From Atlantibacter sp. RC6 (GTDB lineage Bacteria; Pseudomonadota; Gammaproteobacteria; Enterobacterales; Enterobacteriaceae), in contig NZ_JACHZE010000010.1 of the NCBI RefSeq assembly GCF_014193285.1, positions 112,349 to 176,348 on the forward strand: a DNA stretch of 64,000 bases, given 5' to 3'. Under the pieces are notes generated by a model. That model was not told the DNA's origin. It did no database searches and saw only the letters and a list, made by a program, of their open reading frames with translations. The first letter of the stretch is position 1. The number at the start of each line of letters is the position of its first letter. Made by a program: the position numbers and the translations under genes. This document shows, in pieces, positions 8,639-19,184 of this stretch.

Positions 8639-10174
8639 ATGAACTTATTAAAATCGCTGGCTGCGGTCAGCTCGATGACTATGTTTTCCCGCGTGCTGGG
8701 TTTTGCGCGCGACGCCATTGTGGCACGGGTGTTTGGCGCAGGGATGGCGACCGACGCCTTTTTTGTGGCGTTTAAACTTCCCAATCTGCTGCGCCGTATT
8801 TTCGCCGAAGGGGCGTTTTCCCAGGCGTTTGTACCGATCCTCGCGGAGTATAAAAGCAAGCAGGGCGAAGAAGCCACGCGGCTGTTTATCTCCTATGTTT
8901 CGGGCCTGCTGACCCTGGCGCTGGCGATTGTCACGCTGTTGGGGATTATCGGCGCACACTGGGTGATCCTGGTGACCGCGCCGGGCTTTGTGGATACTGC
9001 CGACAAGTTCGCGCTTACCGAGCAACTGTTGCGCATCACTTTCCCGTATATCCTGCTGATATCGCTGGCCTCGCTGGCCGGGGCGATCCTGAATACCTGG
9101 AACCGCTTTTCGGTTCCGGCGTTCGCGCCGACGCTGCTCAATATCAGCATGATTGGCTTTGCGCTCTTTGCCGCGCCCTATTTCCATCCGCCGGTGCTGG
9201 CGCTGGCCTGGGCGGTGACGGTAGGCGGCGTGCTGCAACTGCTGTATCAACTGCCGCATCTGAAGAAAATCGGCATGCTGGTGCTGCCGCGTATTAACCT
9301 GCGCGATGCCGGCGCGATGCGAGTGGTGAAGCAGATGGGCCCGGCGATCCTCGGTGTGTCGGTGAGCCAGATTTCCCTGATTATTAACACCATTTTCGCC
9401 TCATTCCTGGTGTCGGGTTCGGTTTCCTGGATGTACTACGCGGACCGCCTGATGGAGTTCCCGTCCGGCGTGCTGGGCGTGGCACTGGGCACAATATTGC
9501 TGCCGTCGCTGTCGCGCAGCTTCGCCAGCGGCAATCATGATGAATATAACCGTTTGATGGACTGGGGACTGCGGCTGTGCTTTTTACTGGCGCTGCCGAG
9601 CGCCGTGGCGTTGGGCATTCTGGCCGAACCGCTGATCGCCGCGCTGTTCCAGTACGGTAAATTCACCGCCTTCGATGCTGATATGACCCAGCGGGCGCTG
9701 ATCGCCTACTCGGTGGGCCTGATGGGGCTCATCGTGGTGAAAGTGCTGGCGCCGGGCTTCTACTCCCGTCAGGACATCAAAACCCCGGTGAAGATCGCCA
9801 TCGTGACGCTGATAATGACCCAACTGATGAACCTGGCGTTTATCGGGCCGCTGAAGCACGCCGGGCTGTCGCTGTCGATCGGCCTTGCCGCCTGTTTAAA
9901 CGCCAGCCTGCTCTACTGGCAGTTGCGTAAGCAGAAAATCTTCCAGCCGGAGCCGGGTTGGGCGCGCTTTTTAATCCGGCTGATTATCGCGGTGCTGGTA
10001 ATGGCGGGCGCGCTGATCGGCATGATGATGGTGATGCCTGCGTGGGATCTGGGCACCATGCCGTACCGTATTCTACGCCTGCTGGCCGTGGTGATTGTTG
10101 GGGTGGTAGCGTACTTCGCCACGCTGGCGGTGCTGGGGTTCAGAGTGCGGGATTTTGCGCGTAGAACGGCGTGA
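8639..10174 (+). CDS. murJ: lipid II flippase MurJ
   Basis: A 511-aa essential inner-membrane protein (MviN) of the MOP exporter superfamily that moves lipid II to the periplasmic face for peptidoglycan synthesis. It has about 14 hydrophobic helices. The family signature near the N-terminus is intact: [14 protein letters not shown] and [21 protein letters not shown], with the functionally important Arg residues of the central cavity. The ATG giving M-N-L-L-K-S-L matches E. coli length; an in-frame GTG five codons upstream is less likely. Confidence 0.96.
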   Translation: MNLLKSLAAVSSMTMFSRVLGFARDAIVARVFGAGMATDAFFVAFKLPNLLRRIFAEGAFSQAFVPILAEYKSKQGEEATRLFISYVSGLLTLALAIVTLLGIIGAHWVILVTAPGFVDTADKFALTEQLLRITFPYILLISLASLAGAILNTWNRFSVPAFAPTLLNISMIGFALFAAPYFHPPVLALAWAVTVGGVLQLLYQLPHLKKIGMLVLPRINLRDAGAMRVVKQMGPAILGVSVSQISLIINTIFASFLVSGSVSWMYYADRLMEFPSGVLGVALGTILLPSLSRSFASGNHDEYNRLMDWGLRLCFLLALPSAVALGILAEPLIAALFQYGKFTAFDADMTQRALIAYSVGLMGLIVVKVLAPGFYSRQDIKTPVKIAIVTLIMTQLMNLAFIGPLKHAGLSLSIGLAACLNASLLYWQLRKQKIFQPEPGWARFLIRLIIAVLVMAGALIGMMMVMPAWDLGTMPYRILRLLAVVIVGVVAYFATLAVLGFRVRDFARRTA

Positions 10175-10180
10175 GTCGAT

Positions 10181-10209
10181 AAAAAAAGGCCTGACAGGGA
10201 GTCAGGCCT
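10181..10209. terminator. bidirectional terminator between murJ and flgN
   Basis: Nine-base arms AGGCCTGAC/GTCAGGCCT (10187-10209) with a 5-base loop. An A-tract at 10181-10187 gives a good T-run on the minus strand, so it best serves the leftward flgAMN transcript; it also follows the murJ stop. Confidence 0.75.
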
Positions 10210-10220
10210 GGTAAAGCGTA

Positions 10221-10643
10221 TTAAATAGAAATCTTCTTCCCACCACGCACAGTATTTGCCGTCTGGCCATCCGCGCCGTAAAGGGTCGGTTCCTGGTGCG
10301 GTTTTAGCACCTCCAGCGCCTGCTGATTGCGGGCGATTTGCCCCTCCAGCAGCCAGCCGTTGTGCTGGTTAAGCGTGCGCAATTGTTGCGTCGTCTCGGT
10401 TATCGCCTGCCAGCGTCCTGGCGCATCGTCATTGGCGCTGCGTCCGGCGTTCTGCTCCGCGCGGCGCTGTTGCTCCAGGTAATCAAGCGTGGCCAGCAGC
10501 GAGCTTTTTTGCTCGGTAATACGTTGCAACGCGCTGCCATTCACGTGGCCTGCTGATAATTGAAGTTGCTCGGCATCCATCACCTCTTTCAGCGAGTTGA
10601 GGACTGCCGTCATTTGATCCAGCACTTCTGACAGACGACTCAT
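10221..10643 (-). CDS. flgN: flagellar export chaperone FlgN
   Basis: A 140-aa cytoplasmic type III export chaperone that binds the C-termini of the hook-filament junction proteins FlgK and FlgL; it also affects FlgM translation in Salmonella. The sequence is largely helical with heptad-like leucines (L-S-E-V-L-D-Q-M-T-A-V-L-N-S-L-K) and two-residue longer than E. coli FlgN. It is last in flgA-flgM-flgN, four bases after flgM, with a terminator just beyond. Its clients flgK and flgL lie in the same window. Confidence 0.93.
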   Translation of the reverse strand: MSRLSEVLDQMTAVLNSLKEVMDAEQLQLSAGHVNGSALQRITEQKSSLLATLDYLEQQRRAEQNAGRSANDDAPGRWQAITETTQQLRTLNQHNGWLLEGQIARNQQALEVLKPHQEPTLYGADGQTANTVRGGKKISI

Positions 10644-10647
10644 ACCA

Positions 10648-10944
10648 TTATTTACTCTGCAGGAAACTCTGAGCTTCGTTAATTAGCGCATCGGCAATTT
10701 TGCCTGTGTCCATTTTGAGCTCACCGTTTCGAATAGCGGTTTTGAGCGCTTCGACACGCTCCATATTGATATCACTGCTTCCAGCCTGCATCAGACGCGC
10801 CTGCGCGCCGCTGAAGGTGACGCTGGTGCTGGTGGCGGACGCGGTTTTATCCAGGCGATTAACGGGAACTTGTGCAGGCTCGGCCGCCTCGCGCGGTTGG
10901 ACAGTGCCGATTGGTTTTAATGGCGATGTGCGTTCTATGCTCAT
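10648..10944 (-). CDS. flgM: anti-sigma-28 factor FlgM
   Basis: A 98-aa anti-sigma factor that holds FliA inactive until the hook-basal body is complete and FlgM itself is exported. The N-terminal export/disordered part ([12 protein letters not shown]) varies. The C-terminal FliA-binding helices are highly conserved ([24 protein letters not shown]). The ATG two codons inside the open frame matches the family start. It is read from the flgA promoter and from its own FliA promoter upstream. Confidence 0.95.
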   Translation of the reverse strand: MSIERTSPLKPIGTVQPREAAEPAQVPVNRLDKTASATSTSVTFSGAQARLMQAGSSDINMERVEALKTAIRNGELKMDTGKIADALINEAQSFLQSK

Positions 10945-11003
10945 GTTCAATCCTCATCGAGGGGGCTCGTGGCTGTGAGCCTGTCTTATCATTTGTTGAT
11001 ATT

Positions 11004-11030
11004 CTATCGGCAGCCGCAGCAAAATCTTTA
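11004..11030 (-). promoter_or_regulatory. sigma-28 (FliA) promoter of flgM
   Basis: The minus strand shows TAAAGATT, an 11-base spacer, then GCCGATAG. This is a near-perfect match to the FliA consensus TAAAGTTT-N11-GCCGATAA. It is 60 bases upstream of flgM, in the flgA-flgM gap, where the class III flgM promoter is expected. Confidence 0.88.
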
Positions 11031-11144
11031 CACCCATCATTACGCTTACCCGCGAATTAATGACCAGAAAGAATGCCTTACTCTACGGCCCCGGCTACCG
11101 GCGCCAGCGATTACGCGCGCCTGGATGAGTGTAGAGGCAAGAGA

Positions 11145-11801
11145 TTAAAGCGTTATCAGAATATTCCCATCATTATCTACCGTTCCGCTGACCACCTGGC
11201 CGTTGGCCATGCGCACCCGGGCATTTTGCGTGACGGCGGCATTATTTAACGCCTGGCCTTCACTGTTGACGCTGAATCCCTGGCCGGTGGCAATCACCAT
11301 GACGCGCTGCCCGGCTTTCACCCGCCAGGGCTGGCGCACCATCGACATGGTCAGGGTTTGCCCCGGCGCTAAATCGCGCAGCGTCTGGGACTGGCGCGCC
11401 TGATCGAGCGACAACATCGCCCGCGGCGGTAGCTGGTCCAGCCGACCGCGTTGCAGGCGCAAATTCCCGTCATTCAGCTCGCTGCCGCGAGCAACCGGCG
11501 CGCTGGCCACGACATACTCGCCGTAAGCCTGAACCGTTACCTGTAAATAACGTTTATCGTTGCCGCAGCGCGCCAGCACGCTCAGGTTGCCCCACAGCCT
11601 GGCGTTGCCGGGCAGGCTGTAAGCCGGATTGTCACAGGCTGGCCAGTTGCTTTGCGGCGACTTAACCGTGACCTGAACCTCGTCGCTGATACCCGCCAGT
11701 CGTTGGGCGAAAAAAGCCGTCAATCCTGCCGTCACATCGGCGTTAACCGATGCGCTAAGCAGCATCAAAGCGGTAGCAAGCGTGGCGGGTAAACGTTTCA
11801 T
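11145..11801 (-). CDS. flgA: flagellar P-ring assembly chaperone FlgA
   Basis: A 218-aa periplasmic chaperone that helps FlgI polymerise into the P ring. A cleavable signal peptide is clear (M-K-R-L-P-A-T-L-A-T-A-L-M-L-L-S-A-S-V-N-A, cut before D-V-T-A). The C-terminal SAF-like domain contains V-K-A-G-Q-R-V-M-V-I-A-T-G-Q-G-F. It is first gene of flgAMN and is divergent from flgB, the two sharing a 153-base promoter region. FlgI, its client, is encoded in the opposite operon. Confidence 0.95.
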   Translation of the reverse strand: MKRLPATLATALMLLSASVNADVTAGLTAFFAQRLAGISDEVQVTVKSPQSNWPACDNPAYSLPGNARLWGNLSVLARCGNDKRYLQVTVQAYGEYVVASAPVARGSELNDGNLRLQRGRLDQLPPRAMLSLDQARQSQTLRDLAPGQTLTMSMVRQPWRVKAGQRVMVIATGQGFSVNSEGQALNNAAVTQNARVRMANGQVVSGTVDNDGNILITL

Positions 11802-11954
11802 CCGAGGCTCCGGTAGCGCGATGGTGAGGATTTTACCGCGACTCGTGATGACTCAAGGCAACAAATAGCGACGCATTTTGCGCTTATTCCAACGATAAGG
11901 CGAGGTGGTCGCGCATTAAGCTGTCGCCATCACCATGCTATTCGCGGAGGAACC
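11802..11954. promoter_or_regulatory. flgA/flgB divergent promoter region
   Basis: The 153 bases between the divergent starts must carry the class II flagellar promoters, which in enterobacteria are FlhD4C2-activated. FlhDC boxes are degenerate and I could not place them exactly. The flgB ribosome site is GCGGAGGAACC. Confidence 0.6.
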
Positions 11955-12371
11955 ATGCTCGACAAACTCGATGCCGCGTTACGTTTTCAGCAGGAAGCGC
12001 TCAATTTGCGCGCGCAGCGTCAGGAGATCCTGGCGGCGAACATTGCTAATGCCGATACCCCAGGCTATCAGGCCAGGGACATCGATTTCGCCAGCCAACT
12101 CAAACAGGTAATGGAGCGCGGACGGGTTCAGGGCAACACGGTTGCACTGACCATGACCTCCGCTCACCACATTCCCGCCCAGGCTTCCACGGCCCCATCC
12201 ATGAATTTGCTGTACCGCATTCCCGACCAACCGTCGATGGACGGCAACACCGTGGATATGGACCGCGAACGTACCCAGTTTGCAGATAACGCGCTGAAAT
12301 ACCAGACGGATCTGACGCTGATGAGCGGGCAAATCAAAGGCATGATGAACGTGCTGCAACAAGGAAACTAA
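11955..12371 (+). CDS. flgB: flagellar proximal rod protein FlgB
   Basis: A 138-aa rod subunit exported by the flagellar type III system and built into the proximal rod between MS ring and distal rod. It has the N-terminal rod signature [12 protein letters not shown] (about residues 27-38) and a C-terminal amphipathic helix ([12 protein letters not shown]). There is no signal peptide, as expected for type III export. It is first gene of the rightward flgBCDEFGHIJ operon, two bases before flgC. Confidence 0.96.
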   Translation: MLDKLDAALRFQQEALNLRAQRQEILAANIANADTPGYQARDIDFASQLKQVMERGRVQGNTVALTMTSAHHIPAQASTAPSMNLLYRIPDQPSMDGNTVDMDRERTQFADNALKYQTDLTLMSGQIKGMMNVLQQGN

Positions 12372-12373
12372 TC

Positions 12374-12778
12374 ATGGCGCTGCTCAATATTTTTGATATC
12401 GCCGGTTCAGCCATGACCGCGCAATCGAAACGCCTCAACGTGGCGGCAAGCAACCTCGCCAACGCCGACAGCGTGACCGGGCCGGACGGCCAGCCCTATC
12501 GCGCCAAACAGGTGGTATTCCAGGTGGATGCCCAGCCTGGCGCGGCCACCGGCGGCGTGAAGGTCAGCCAGGTGGTGGAAAGCCAGGCGCCGGACAAGCT
12601 GGTTTACGAGCCAGGCAACCCGCTGGCGGACGCCAACGGCTACGTCAAAATGCCTAACGTCGACGTGGTCGGCGAAATGGTCAACACCATGTCGGCGTCG
12701 CGCAGCTATCAGGCCAACGTCGAAGTGCTGAACACCGTGAAAAGCATGATGCTGAAAACGCTGACCATCGGACAATAA
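12374..12778 (+). CDS. flgC: flagellar proximal rod protein FlgC
   Basis: A 134-aa proximal rod protein. The N-terminal motif [10 protein letters not shown] (around residues 25-34) and the C-terminal [17 protein letters not shown] helix are the paired terminal segments that form the rod coiled-coil core. The family hallmark [11 protein letters not shown] precedes the C-terminal helix. Length equals E. coli FlgC. It is second in the operon and tightly spaced with flgB and flgD. Confidence 0.96.
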   Translation: MALLNIFDIAGSAMTAQSKRLNVAASNLANADSVTGPDGQPYRAKQVVFQVDAQPGAATGGVKVSQVVESQAPDKLVYEPGNPLADANGYVKMPNVDVVGEMVNTMSASRSYQANVEVLNTVKSMMLKTLTIGQ

Positions 12779-12788
12779 GGAGAACACC

Positions 12789-13475
12789 ATGTCCATTGCC
12801 GTTAACGTTAACGACCCAACCAATACTGGCGTCAGCGGAACCAGCTACTCCACCGGTTCCAACAGCCTGACCGGTAGCAGCGCGTCCGATCTCCAGAGCA
12901 GCTTCCTGACGCTGCTGGTGGCGCAGCTGAAAAACCAGGATCCCACCAACCCGCTACAGAACAACGAACTGACCACCCAGCTGGCGCAAATCAGCACCGT
13001 GAGCGGGATTGAGAAGCTCAACACCACGCTGGGCGCGGTATCGGGCCAGCTTGACAGTAACCAGTCGCTGCAAGCCAGCGCGCTGATCGATCGCGGAGTG
13101 ATGATCCCGGGCAGCACCATTCTGGCCGGTAAAGAAACCACCACCCCGTTTGGCGTGGAGTTGCAGCAGGCGGCGGATAAAGTCACCGCCACCATCACCA
13201 ATAAAGAAGGCGTGGTGATGCAAACCCTGGATATCGGCAAACTCAGCGCGGGCGTTCACACCTTTAGCTGGGACGGCAAGATGGCAGACGGCACCGCTGT
13301 GCCGGACGGCGCATATAACGTGACGATTTCAGCCAGCTCCGCCGGGACCCAACTGGTGGCGCAACCGCTGAATTTCGCTTTAGTCAACGGCGTGACGCGC
13401 AGCAACGGCAGCACCCTGTTAGACCTGGGCACCTACGGCACTCTCGCAATCAGCGAAGTGCGACAAATTATCTAA
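12789..13475 (+). CDS. flgD: flagellar hook capping protein FlgD
   Basis: A 228-aa scaffold that caps the growing hook and lets FlgE polymerise, then is replaced by FlgK. The conserved N-terminal part L-Q-S-S-F-L-T-L-L-V-A-Q-L-K-N-Q-D-P-T-N-P (residues ~35-55) is needed for export and capping. The C-terminal half has the FlgD Ig-like/Tudor domain (F-S-W-D-G-K-M-A-D-G-T-A-V-P-D-G). Three residues shorter than E. coli FlgD. It lies between flgC and flgE. Confidence 0.96.
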   Translation: MSIAVNVNDPTNTGVSGTSYSTGSNSLTGSSASDLQSSFLTLLVAQLKNQDPTNPLQNNELTTQLAQISTVSGIEKLNTTLGAVSGQLDSNQSLQASALIDRGVMIPGSTILAGKETTTPFGVELQQAADKVTATITNKEGVVMQTLDIGKLSAGVHTFSWDGKMADGTAVPDGAYNVTISASSAGTQLVAQPLNFALVNGVTRSNGSTLLDLGTYGTLAISEVRQII

Positions 13476-13499
13476 CGCTTGCACTTACAGGAGTAAGAC

Positions 13500-14717
13500 A
13501 TGGGCTTTTCTCAAGCGGTCAGCGGCCTGAATGCTGCGGCCTCCAACCTGGACGTGATTGGCAACAACATCGCCAACTCCGCGACCTACGGTTTTAAATC
13601 CGCTTCCGTTTCCTTCGCAGATATGTTCGCCGGCTCTAAAGTCGGCCTCGGGGTAAAAGTCGCGGCGGTGACCCAGGACTTCAGCGACGGCATTACCACC
13701 AATACTGGCCGTGGCCTCGACGTTGCTATTAGCCAGAACGGTTTTTTCCGTCTGGTGGACAGCAACGGCTCGGTGTTTTACAGCCGTAACGGCCAGTTCA
13801 AACTGGACGAAAGCCGTAACCTGACCAATATGCAGGGCATGCAGGTGACCGGCTACCCGGCAACCGGTACGCCGCCGACCATCCAACAGGGCGCCAACCC
13901 GGTTGGTCTGACGATCCCCAATACGCTGATGTCGGCGAAAGTTACCACTACCGCGTCGATGGTGGTCAACCTGAACTCCTCGGATAAAACCATTGCCGCG
14001 GATGTGGCGTTTAACCCGGCCAATGCCGATAGCTACAACAAAAAAGGCAGCGTCACGGTATTCGATACCCAGGGCAACGCCCACGACATGAACGTCTATT
14101 TCCGTAAGAACGCCGACAGCAGCTGGGCGGTATATTACCAGGACAGCAGCGTGGCGGGCAGCCCGGTTTCCGCACCGACCACCATGACCTTCGACGGCAA
14201 CGGTAACCTGACGGCGCCGACCAACCCGGCGACGATTGCCATGACGCCAGGCTCGTTGAACGGGGTTGCGCCAACGCCGTTTACCCTGGATTTCACCGGC
14301 TCGATGCAGCAGAACACCGGCTCCAACAACATCGTCTCCACCGAGCAGAACGGCTATAAGCCGGGCGACCTGGTGAGCTACCAGATTAACGATGACGGCA
14401 CCGTGGTCGGCAACTACTCCAACGAGAAGCAGCAATTGCTGGGCCAGATCGTGCTGGCGAACTTCGCCAACCCGGAAGGGCTCTCATCCCAGGGCGATAA
14501 CCTGTGGGAAGCGAGCAACGCATCCGGCGTGGCCCTGCTGGGCACCGCAGGCAGCGGCAACTTCGGCCAACTGACCAACGGCGCGCTGGAAGCCTCTAAC
14601 GTCGATCTGAGTAAAGAGCTGGTCAACATGATCGTGGCCCAGCGTAACTACCAGTCCAACGCCCAGACCATCAAAACTCAGGACCAGATCCTGAACACGC
14701 TGGTTAACCTGCGTTAA
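13500..14717 (+). CDS. flgE: flagellar hook protein FlgE
   Basis: A 405-aa subunit of the flexible hook joining rod and filament. The N-terminal flagellar rod/hook motif V-I-G-N-N-I-A-N-S-A-T-Y-G-F-K-S is at about residues 18-33. The C-terminal motif is L-S-K-E-L-V-N-M-I-V-A-Q-R-N-Y-Q-S-N-A-Q. The central D1-D2 region (residues ~90-330) is the surface-exposed, more variable part. It lies downstream of its cap protein gene flgD and upstream of the rod genes flgF and flgG. Confidence 0.96.
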   Translation: MGFSQAVSGLNAAASNLDVIGNNIANSATYGFKSASVSFADMFAGSKVGLGVKVAAVTQDFSDGITTNTGRGLDVAISQNGFFRLVDSNGSVFYSRNGQFKLDESRNLTNMQGMQVTGYPATGTPPTIQQGANPVGLTIPNTLMSAKVTTTASMVVNLNSSDKTIAADVAFNPANADSYNKKGSVTVFDTQGNAHDMNVYFRKNADSSWAVYYQDSSVAGSPVSAPTTMTFDGNGNLTAPTNPATIAMTPGSLNGVAPTPFTLDFTGSMQQNTGSNNIVSTEQNGYKPGDLVSYQINDDGTVVGNYSNEKQQLLGQIVLANFANPEGLSSQGDNLWEASNASGVALLGTAGSGNFGQLTNGALEASNVDLSKELVNMIVAQRNYQSNAQTIKTQDQILNTLVNLR

Positions 14718-14736
14718 TGCCTGACGGGACGGCCTA

Positions 14737-15492
14737 ATGGATCACGCAATTTATACCGCTATGGGGGCTGCCAGCCAGACCCTGAATCAACAAGCGGTCA
14801 ATGCCAGCAACCTGGCGAACGCCTCCACGCCGGGTTTCCGCGCCCAGCTTACCGCGCTGCGCGCGGTGCCGGTGGAAGGCTTATCGCTGCCGACCCGCAC
14901 CCTGGTGGCGGCGTCCACGCCTGGGGCCAATATGTCACAGGGCGCGCTGGATTATACCTCGCGTCCGCTGGACGTGGCGCTGCAACAGGACGGCTGGATC
15001 GCCGTCCAGAGCGCGGCGGGCACCGAAGCCTATACCCGTAACGGGAATATCCAGGTCACTGCCGGGGGGCAGTTGACCATTCAGGGTAATCCGGTGATGG
15101 GCGACGGCGGCCCGATTGTGGTGCCGGAAGGCGCGGAGATCACCATTGCGGCAGACGGCACCATTTCGGCGCTCAACCCCGGCGATCCGCCAAACACTGT
15201 CGCGCCGGTCGGTCGTCTGAAGCTGGTGAAGGCCGATGGGAATGAAATCGTGCGCGGCGATGACGGATTATTCCGCTTAAGCGCCGCCGCGCAGGCGCAA
15301 CGCGGCCCGATGTTGCAGGCCGACCCGAGCATCCGCGTGATGTCCGGCGTGCTGGAAGGCAGCAACGTCAAACCCGTCGAAGCGATGACCGATATGATCG
15401 CCAACGCCCGACGCTTTGAGATGCAGATGAAAGTGATCTCCAGCGTCGATGATAATTCTCAGCGGGCTAACCAGCTGCTGTCGATGACTTAA
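14737..15492 (+). CDS. flgF: flagellar proximal rod protein FlgF
   Basis: A 251-aa rod protein with terminal segments typical of axial proteins: N-terminal N-A-S-N-L-A-N-A-S-T-P-G-F-R (about 22-35) and C-terminal S-N-V-K-P-V-E-A-M-T-D-M-I-A-N-A-R-R-F-E. The D-V-A-L-Q-Q-D-G-W motif of the hook-basal body family lies in between. Length equals E. coli FlgF. The flgE-flgF gap is 19 bases; flgG follows after 13 bases. Confidence 0.95.
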   Translation: MDHAIYTAMGAASQTLNQQAVNASNLANASTPGFRAQLTALRAVPVEGLSLPTRTLVAASTPGANMSQGALDYTSRPLDVALQQDGWIAVQSAAGTEAYTRNGNIQVTAGGQLTIQGNPVMGDGGPIVVPEGAEITIAADGTISALNPGDPPNTVAPVGRLKLVKADGNEIVRGDDGLFRLSAAAQAQRGPMLQADPSIRVMSGVLEGSNVKPVEAMTDMIANARRFEMQMKVISSVDDNSQRANQLLSMT

Positions 15493-15496
15493 TTAA

Positions 15497-16288
<792 letters not shown>

Positions 16289-16343
16289 CGTGATCCCGGC
16301 GCGGCGGCTGTCGCGCCGGGCACGAATACTGAAGATGAAAGCA

Positions 16344-17042
16344 ATGCAAAATACCGGTGCGCAATATCGCCCTCTTTTGATCGCCCTGATGGTGACGTTA
16401 TCCGGGTGTGCCTGGGTCCCCTCGAAGCCGCTGGTGCAGGGCGCGACAACCGCGCAGCCCGCGCCTGGCGCCGCGCCGGTGGTCAATGGCTCAATTTTCC
16501 AGTCCGCGCAGCCGATTAACTACGGCTACCAGCCGCTGTTCGAAGACCGCCGGCCACGCAACATTGGCGATACCCTGACGATTGTCCTGCAGGAAAACGT
16601 CAGCGCCAGCAAGAGCTCGTCGGCCAACGCCAGCCGCGACGGCAAAACTAACTTTGGCTTTGAGGCGGTACCGCGCTACCTGCAGGGACTATTCGGCAAC
16701 GATCGCGCCACCGTGGACGCTTCCGGCGGCAACAGCTTTAACGGCAAAGGCGGCGCTAACGCCAGCAACACCTTCAGCGGCACGCTCACCGTGACCGTCG
16801 ACCAGGTGCTGGCGAACGGCAACCTGCATGTGGTGGGCGAAAAACAGATCGCCATCAACCAGGGCACAGAATTCATTCGTTTCTCCGGTGTCGTGAATCC
16901 ACGCACCATCAGCGGCAGCAACACCGTTCCGTCCACCAACGTGGCGGACGCGCGTATCGAATATGTCGGCAACGGCTATATCAACGAAGCGCAAAACATG
17001 GGCTGGCTGCAGCGTTTCTTCCTTAACTTATCGCCGATGTAA
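16344..17042 (+). CDS. flgH: flagellar L-ring lipoprotein FlgH
   Basis: A 232-aa outer-membrane lipoprotein that forms the L-ring bushing around the rod. The signal ends in lipobox V-T-L-S-G-C. The mature part is almost identical to E. coli FlgH ([25 protein letters not shown]). The third possible ATG was chosen because it gives the exact family length; the frame is open from 16290 and another ATG lies at 16335. Confidence 0.95.
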   Translation: MQNTGAQYRPLLIALMVTLSGCAWVPSKPLVQGATTAQPAPGAAPVVNGSIFQSAQPINYGYQPLFEDRRPRNIGDTLTIVLQENVSASKSSSANASRDGKTNFGFEAVPRYLQGLFGNDRATVDASGGNSFNGKGGANASNTFSGTLTVTVDQVLANGNLHVVGEKQIAINQGTEFIRFSGVVNPRTISGSNTVPSTNVADARIEYVGNGYINEAQNMGWLQRFFLNLSPM

Positions 17043-17053
17043 GCGAGGTGACT

Positions 17054-18151
17054 ATGTTGAAATCACTCCTCACAATCGGGTTGCTGCTGGTGGCGTCTTT
17101 TGCCCAGGCCGACCGTATTCGTGACCTCACAAGCGTACAGGGCGTTCGGGAAAACTCCTTGATTGGCTACGGCCTGGTGGTGGGCCTGGACGGAACGGGC
17201 GACCAGACCACCCAGACGCCGTTTACCACCCAGAGCCTGAATAACATGCTCTCCCAACTGGGCATCACCGTGCCGCCGGGCACCAACATGCAGCTGAAAA
17301 ACGTGGCGGCGGTGATGGTGACCGCGTCGTTCCCGGCCTTTGCCCGCCAGGGGCAAACCATCGATGTGGTGGTTTCCTCAATGGGTAACGCCAAAAGCCT
17401 GCGCGGCGGTACGCTGCTGATGACGCCGCTGAAAGGTGTGGACAACCAGGTTTACGCGCTGGCGCAGGGGAACATTCTGGTGGGCGGCGCGGGCGCGTCG
17501 GCGGGCGGCAGCAGCGTTCAGGTTAACCAACTGAACGGTGGCCGTATCACCAACGGCGCGGTCGTAGAGCGCGAGTTGCCCAGCCAGTTCGGCGCCAGCA
17601 ACACCCTGAATCTGCAACTGAATCAGGAAGATTTCACCCTGGCGCAGCAGATCACCGACACCATCAACCAGGCGCGCGGCTACGGCAGCGCCACGGCGCT
17701 GGACTCCCGTACCATCCAGGTGCGTGTGCCCACCGGTGGCAGCTCCCAGGTGCGCTTCCTGGCGGATATCCAGAATCTGGAAGTCAGAGTCGCCCCGCAG
17801 GATGCCCGGGTGATTATCAACTCGCGCACCGGCTCAGTGGTGATGAACCGTGAAGTGACGCTGGACAGCTGCGCGGTGGCGCAGGGCAATCTGTCGGTGA
17901 CCGTCAACCGCCAGCTTGACGTCAGCCAGCCGGATACGCCGTTCGGCGGCGGCCAGACGGTGGTGACGCCGAACACCCAGATCGATATGCGCCAGAGCGG
18001 CGGTTCGCTGCAAAGCGTGCAGTCCAGCGCCAGCCTGAACAGCGTGGTGCGGGCGCTTAACGCGCTGGGCGCAACGCCGATGGATTTGATGTCGATTTTA
18101 CAATCGATGCAAACGGCGGGCTGCCTGCGCGCCAAACTGGAAATCATCTAG
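17054..18151 (+). CDS. flgI: flagellar P-ring protein FlgI
   Basis: A 365-aa periplasmic protein that forms the P ring in the peptidoglycan layer. A cleavable signal peptide ends S-F-A-Q-A before D-R-I-R-D-L. The core is very conserved ([19 protein letters not shown]), and two Cys form the intramolecular disulfide that the family needs DsbA to make (S-C-A-V-A and G-C-L-R-A). ATG at 17054 fits the family; an upstream GTG at 17048 is in frame but less likely. Chaperone FlgA is encoded in the opposite operon. Confidence 0.96.
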   Translation: MLKSLLTIGLLLVASFAQADRIRDLTSVQGVRENSLIGYGLVVGLDGTGDQTTQTPFTTQSLNNMLSQLGITVPPGTNMQLKNVAAVMVTASFPAFARQGQTIDVVVSSMGNAKSLRGGTLLMTPLKGVDNQVYALAQGNILVGGAGASAGGSSVQVNQLNGGRITNGAVVERELPSQFGASNTLNLQLNQEDFTLAQQITDTINQARGYGSATALDSRTIQVRVPTGGSSQVRFLADIQNLEVRVAPQDARVIINSRTGSVVMNREVTLDSCAVAQGNLSVTVNRQLDVSQPDTPFGGGQTVVTPNTQIDMRQSGGSLQSVQSSASLNSVVRALNALGATPMDLMSILQSMQTAGCLRAKLEII

Positions 18152-18160
18152 GTCATTGTT

Positions 18161-19108
18161 ATGCTGAACGACACCAAACTGCTCTCCAGCGCCGCGTGGG
18201 ACGCGAACTCGCTGAACGATCTGAAAGCCAAAGTGGGACAGGACCCGAAGGCGAACGTTAAAGCGGTGGCCCAGCAGGTCGAAGGCATGTTTGTCCAGAT
18301 GATGCTGAAAAGCATGCGCGAAGCGCTGCCGAAAGATGGCTTGTTCAGCAGCGACCAGACGCGGCTTTACACCAGCATGTATGACCAGCAAATCGCCCAG
18401 CATATGTCCAGCGGTAAGGGGCTGGGGCTGGCGGACGCGATGGTCAAGCAGATGACCAGCGAGTCACAGGAGCCTGGCGAGACGCCGGACCAGGTGCCGC
18501 TGAAGTTCGATCTGGAAACCATCACCCGCTACCAGACCCAAACCCTGGCGCAGACCGTGCGCCAGGCGGTACCGCGCGCGCCGTCTCAGGAAGAACCGCT
18601 CAGCGGCGACAGTAAAGATTTCCTGGCGGCGCTGTCGTTGCCCGCCAAACTGGCCAGTGAGCAGAGCGGCGTGCCGCACCATCTGATTCTGGCCCAGGCG
18701 GCGCTGGAATCCGGCTGGGGACAACGCCAGATTTTAAAAGCCAACGGCGAGCCGAGCTTCAACCTGTTCGGCATTAAAGCCAGCCCCGGCTGGAAAGGCG
18801 AAGTGGCGGAAATCACCACCACCGAATATGAAAACGGCGAAGCCAAAAAGGTGAAGGCTAAATTCCGCGCCTACGGCTCGTATCTGGAAGCGCTGTCGGA
18901 TTACGTCAATTTGCTGACCCGCAACCCGCGCTATGCCGCCGTAACCAGCGCGGCGACGGCGGAGCAGGGCGCGACGGCCCTGCAGAACGCCGGTTACGCC
19001 ACCGATCCCAACTACGCCCGCAAGCTGACCACCATGATTGGCCAGCTGAAAGCGATGAGCGAAAAAGTTTCTAAAGCCTATAGCAACGATATTTCTACTT
19101 TGTTCTGA
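18161..19108 (+). CDS. flgJ: rod cap and peptidoglycan hydrolase FlgJ
   Basis: A 315-aa two-domain protein. The N-terminal part (about 1-120, V-E-G-M-F-V-Q-M-M-L-K-S-M-R) caps the growing rod. The C-terminal part is a GH73-type beta-N-acetylglucosaminidase that opens the wall for the rod. The catalytic-acid region reads L-I-L-A-Q-A-A-L-E-S-G-W-G-Q-R-Q (Glu near residue 185), followed by F-N-L-F-G-I-K-A. This dual form is typical of enterobacteria. It ends the flgB-J operon. Confidence 0.96.
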   Translation: MLNDTKLLSSAAWDANSLNDLKAKVGQDPKANVKAVAQQVEGMFVQMMLKSMREALPKDGLFSSDQTRLYTSMYDQQIAQHMSSGKGLGLADAMVKQMTSESQEPGETPDQVPLKFDLETITRYQTQTLAQTVRQAVPRAPSQEEPLSGDSKDFLAALSLPAKLASEQSGVPHHLILAQAALESGWGQRQILKANGEPSFNLFGIKASPGWKGEVAEITTTEYENGEAKKVKAKFRAYGSYLEALSDYVNLLTRNPRYAAVTSAATAEQGATALQNAGYATDPNYARKLTTMIGQLKAMSEKVSKAYSNDISTLF

Positions 19109-19115
19109 AAATGCC

Positions 19116-19142
19116 TCAAGTCTGGTAGAGCGCTGCCGATAA
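19116..19142 (+). promoter_or_regulatory. sigma-28 (FliA) promoter of flgKL
   Basis: TCAAGTCT (19116-19123), an 11-base spacer and GCCGATAA (19135-19142) match the FliA consensus, the -10 perfectly. It is 42 bases before flgK, within the flgJ-flgK gap, as the class III flgK promoter should be. Confidence 0.88.
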
Positions 19143-19184
19143 CGGTATGCAGGAACCGAGTCTGAAAGTTCATAAGGAACCTCC

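Noticed and set aside
13485..14435. 316-codon minus-strand open frame
   Set aside because: Antisense to flgE; composition rich in His, Arg and Val, as seen in shadows of axial protein genes.
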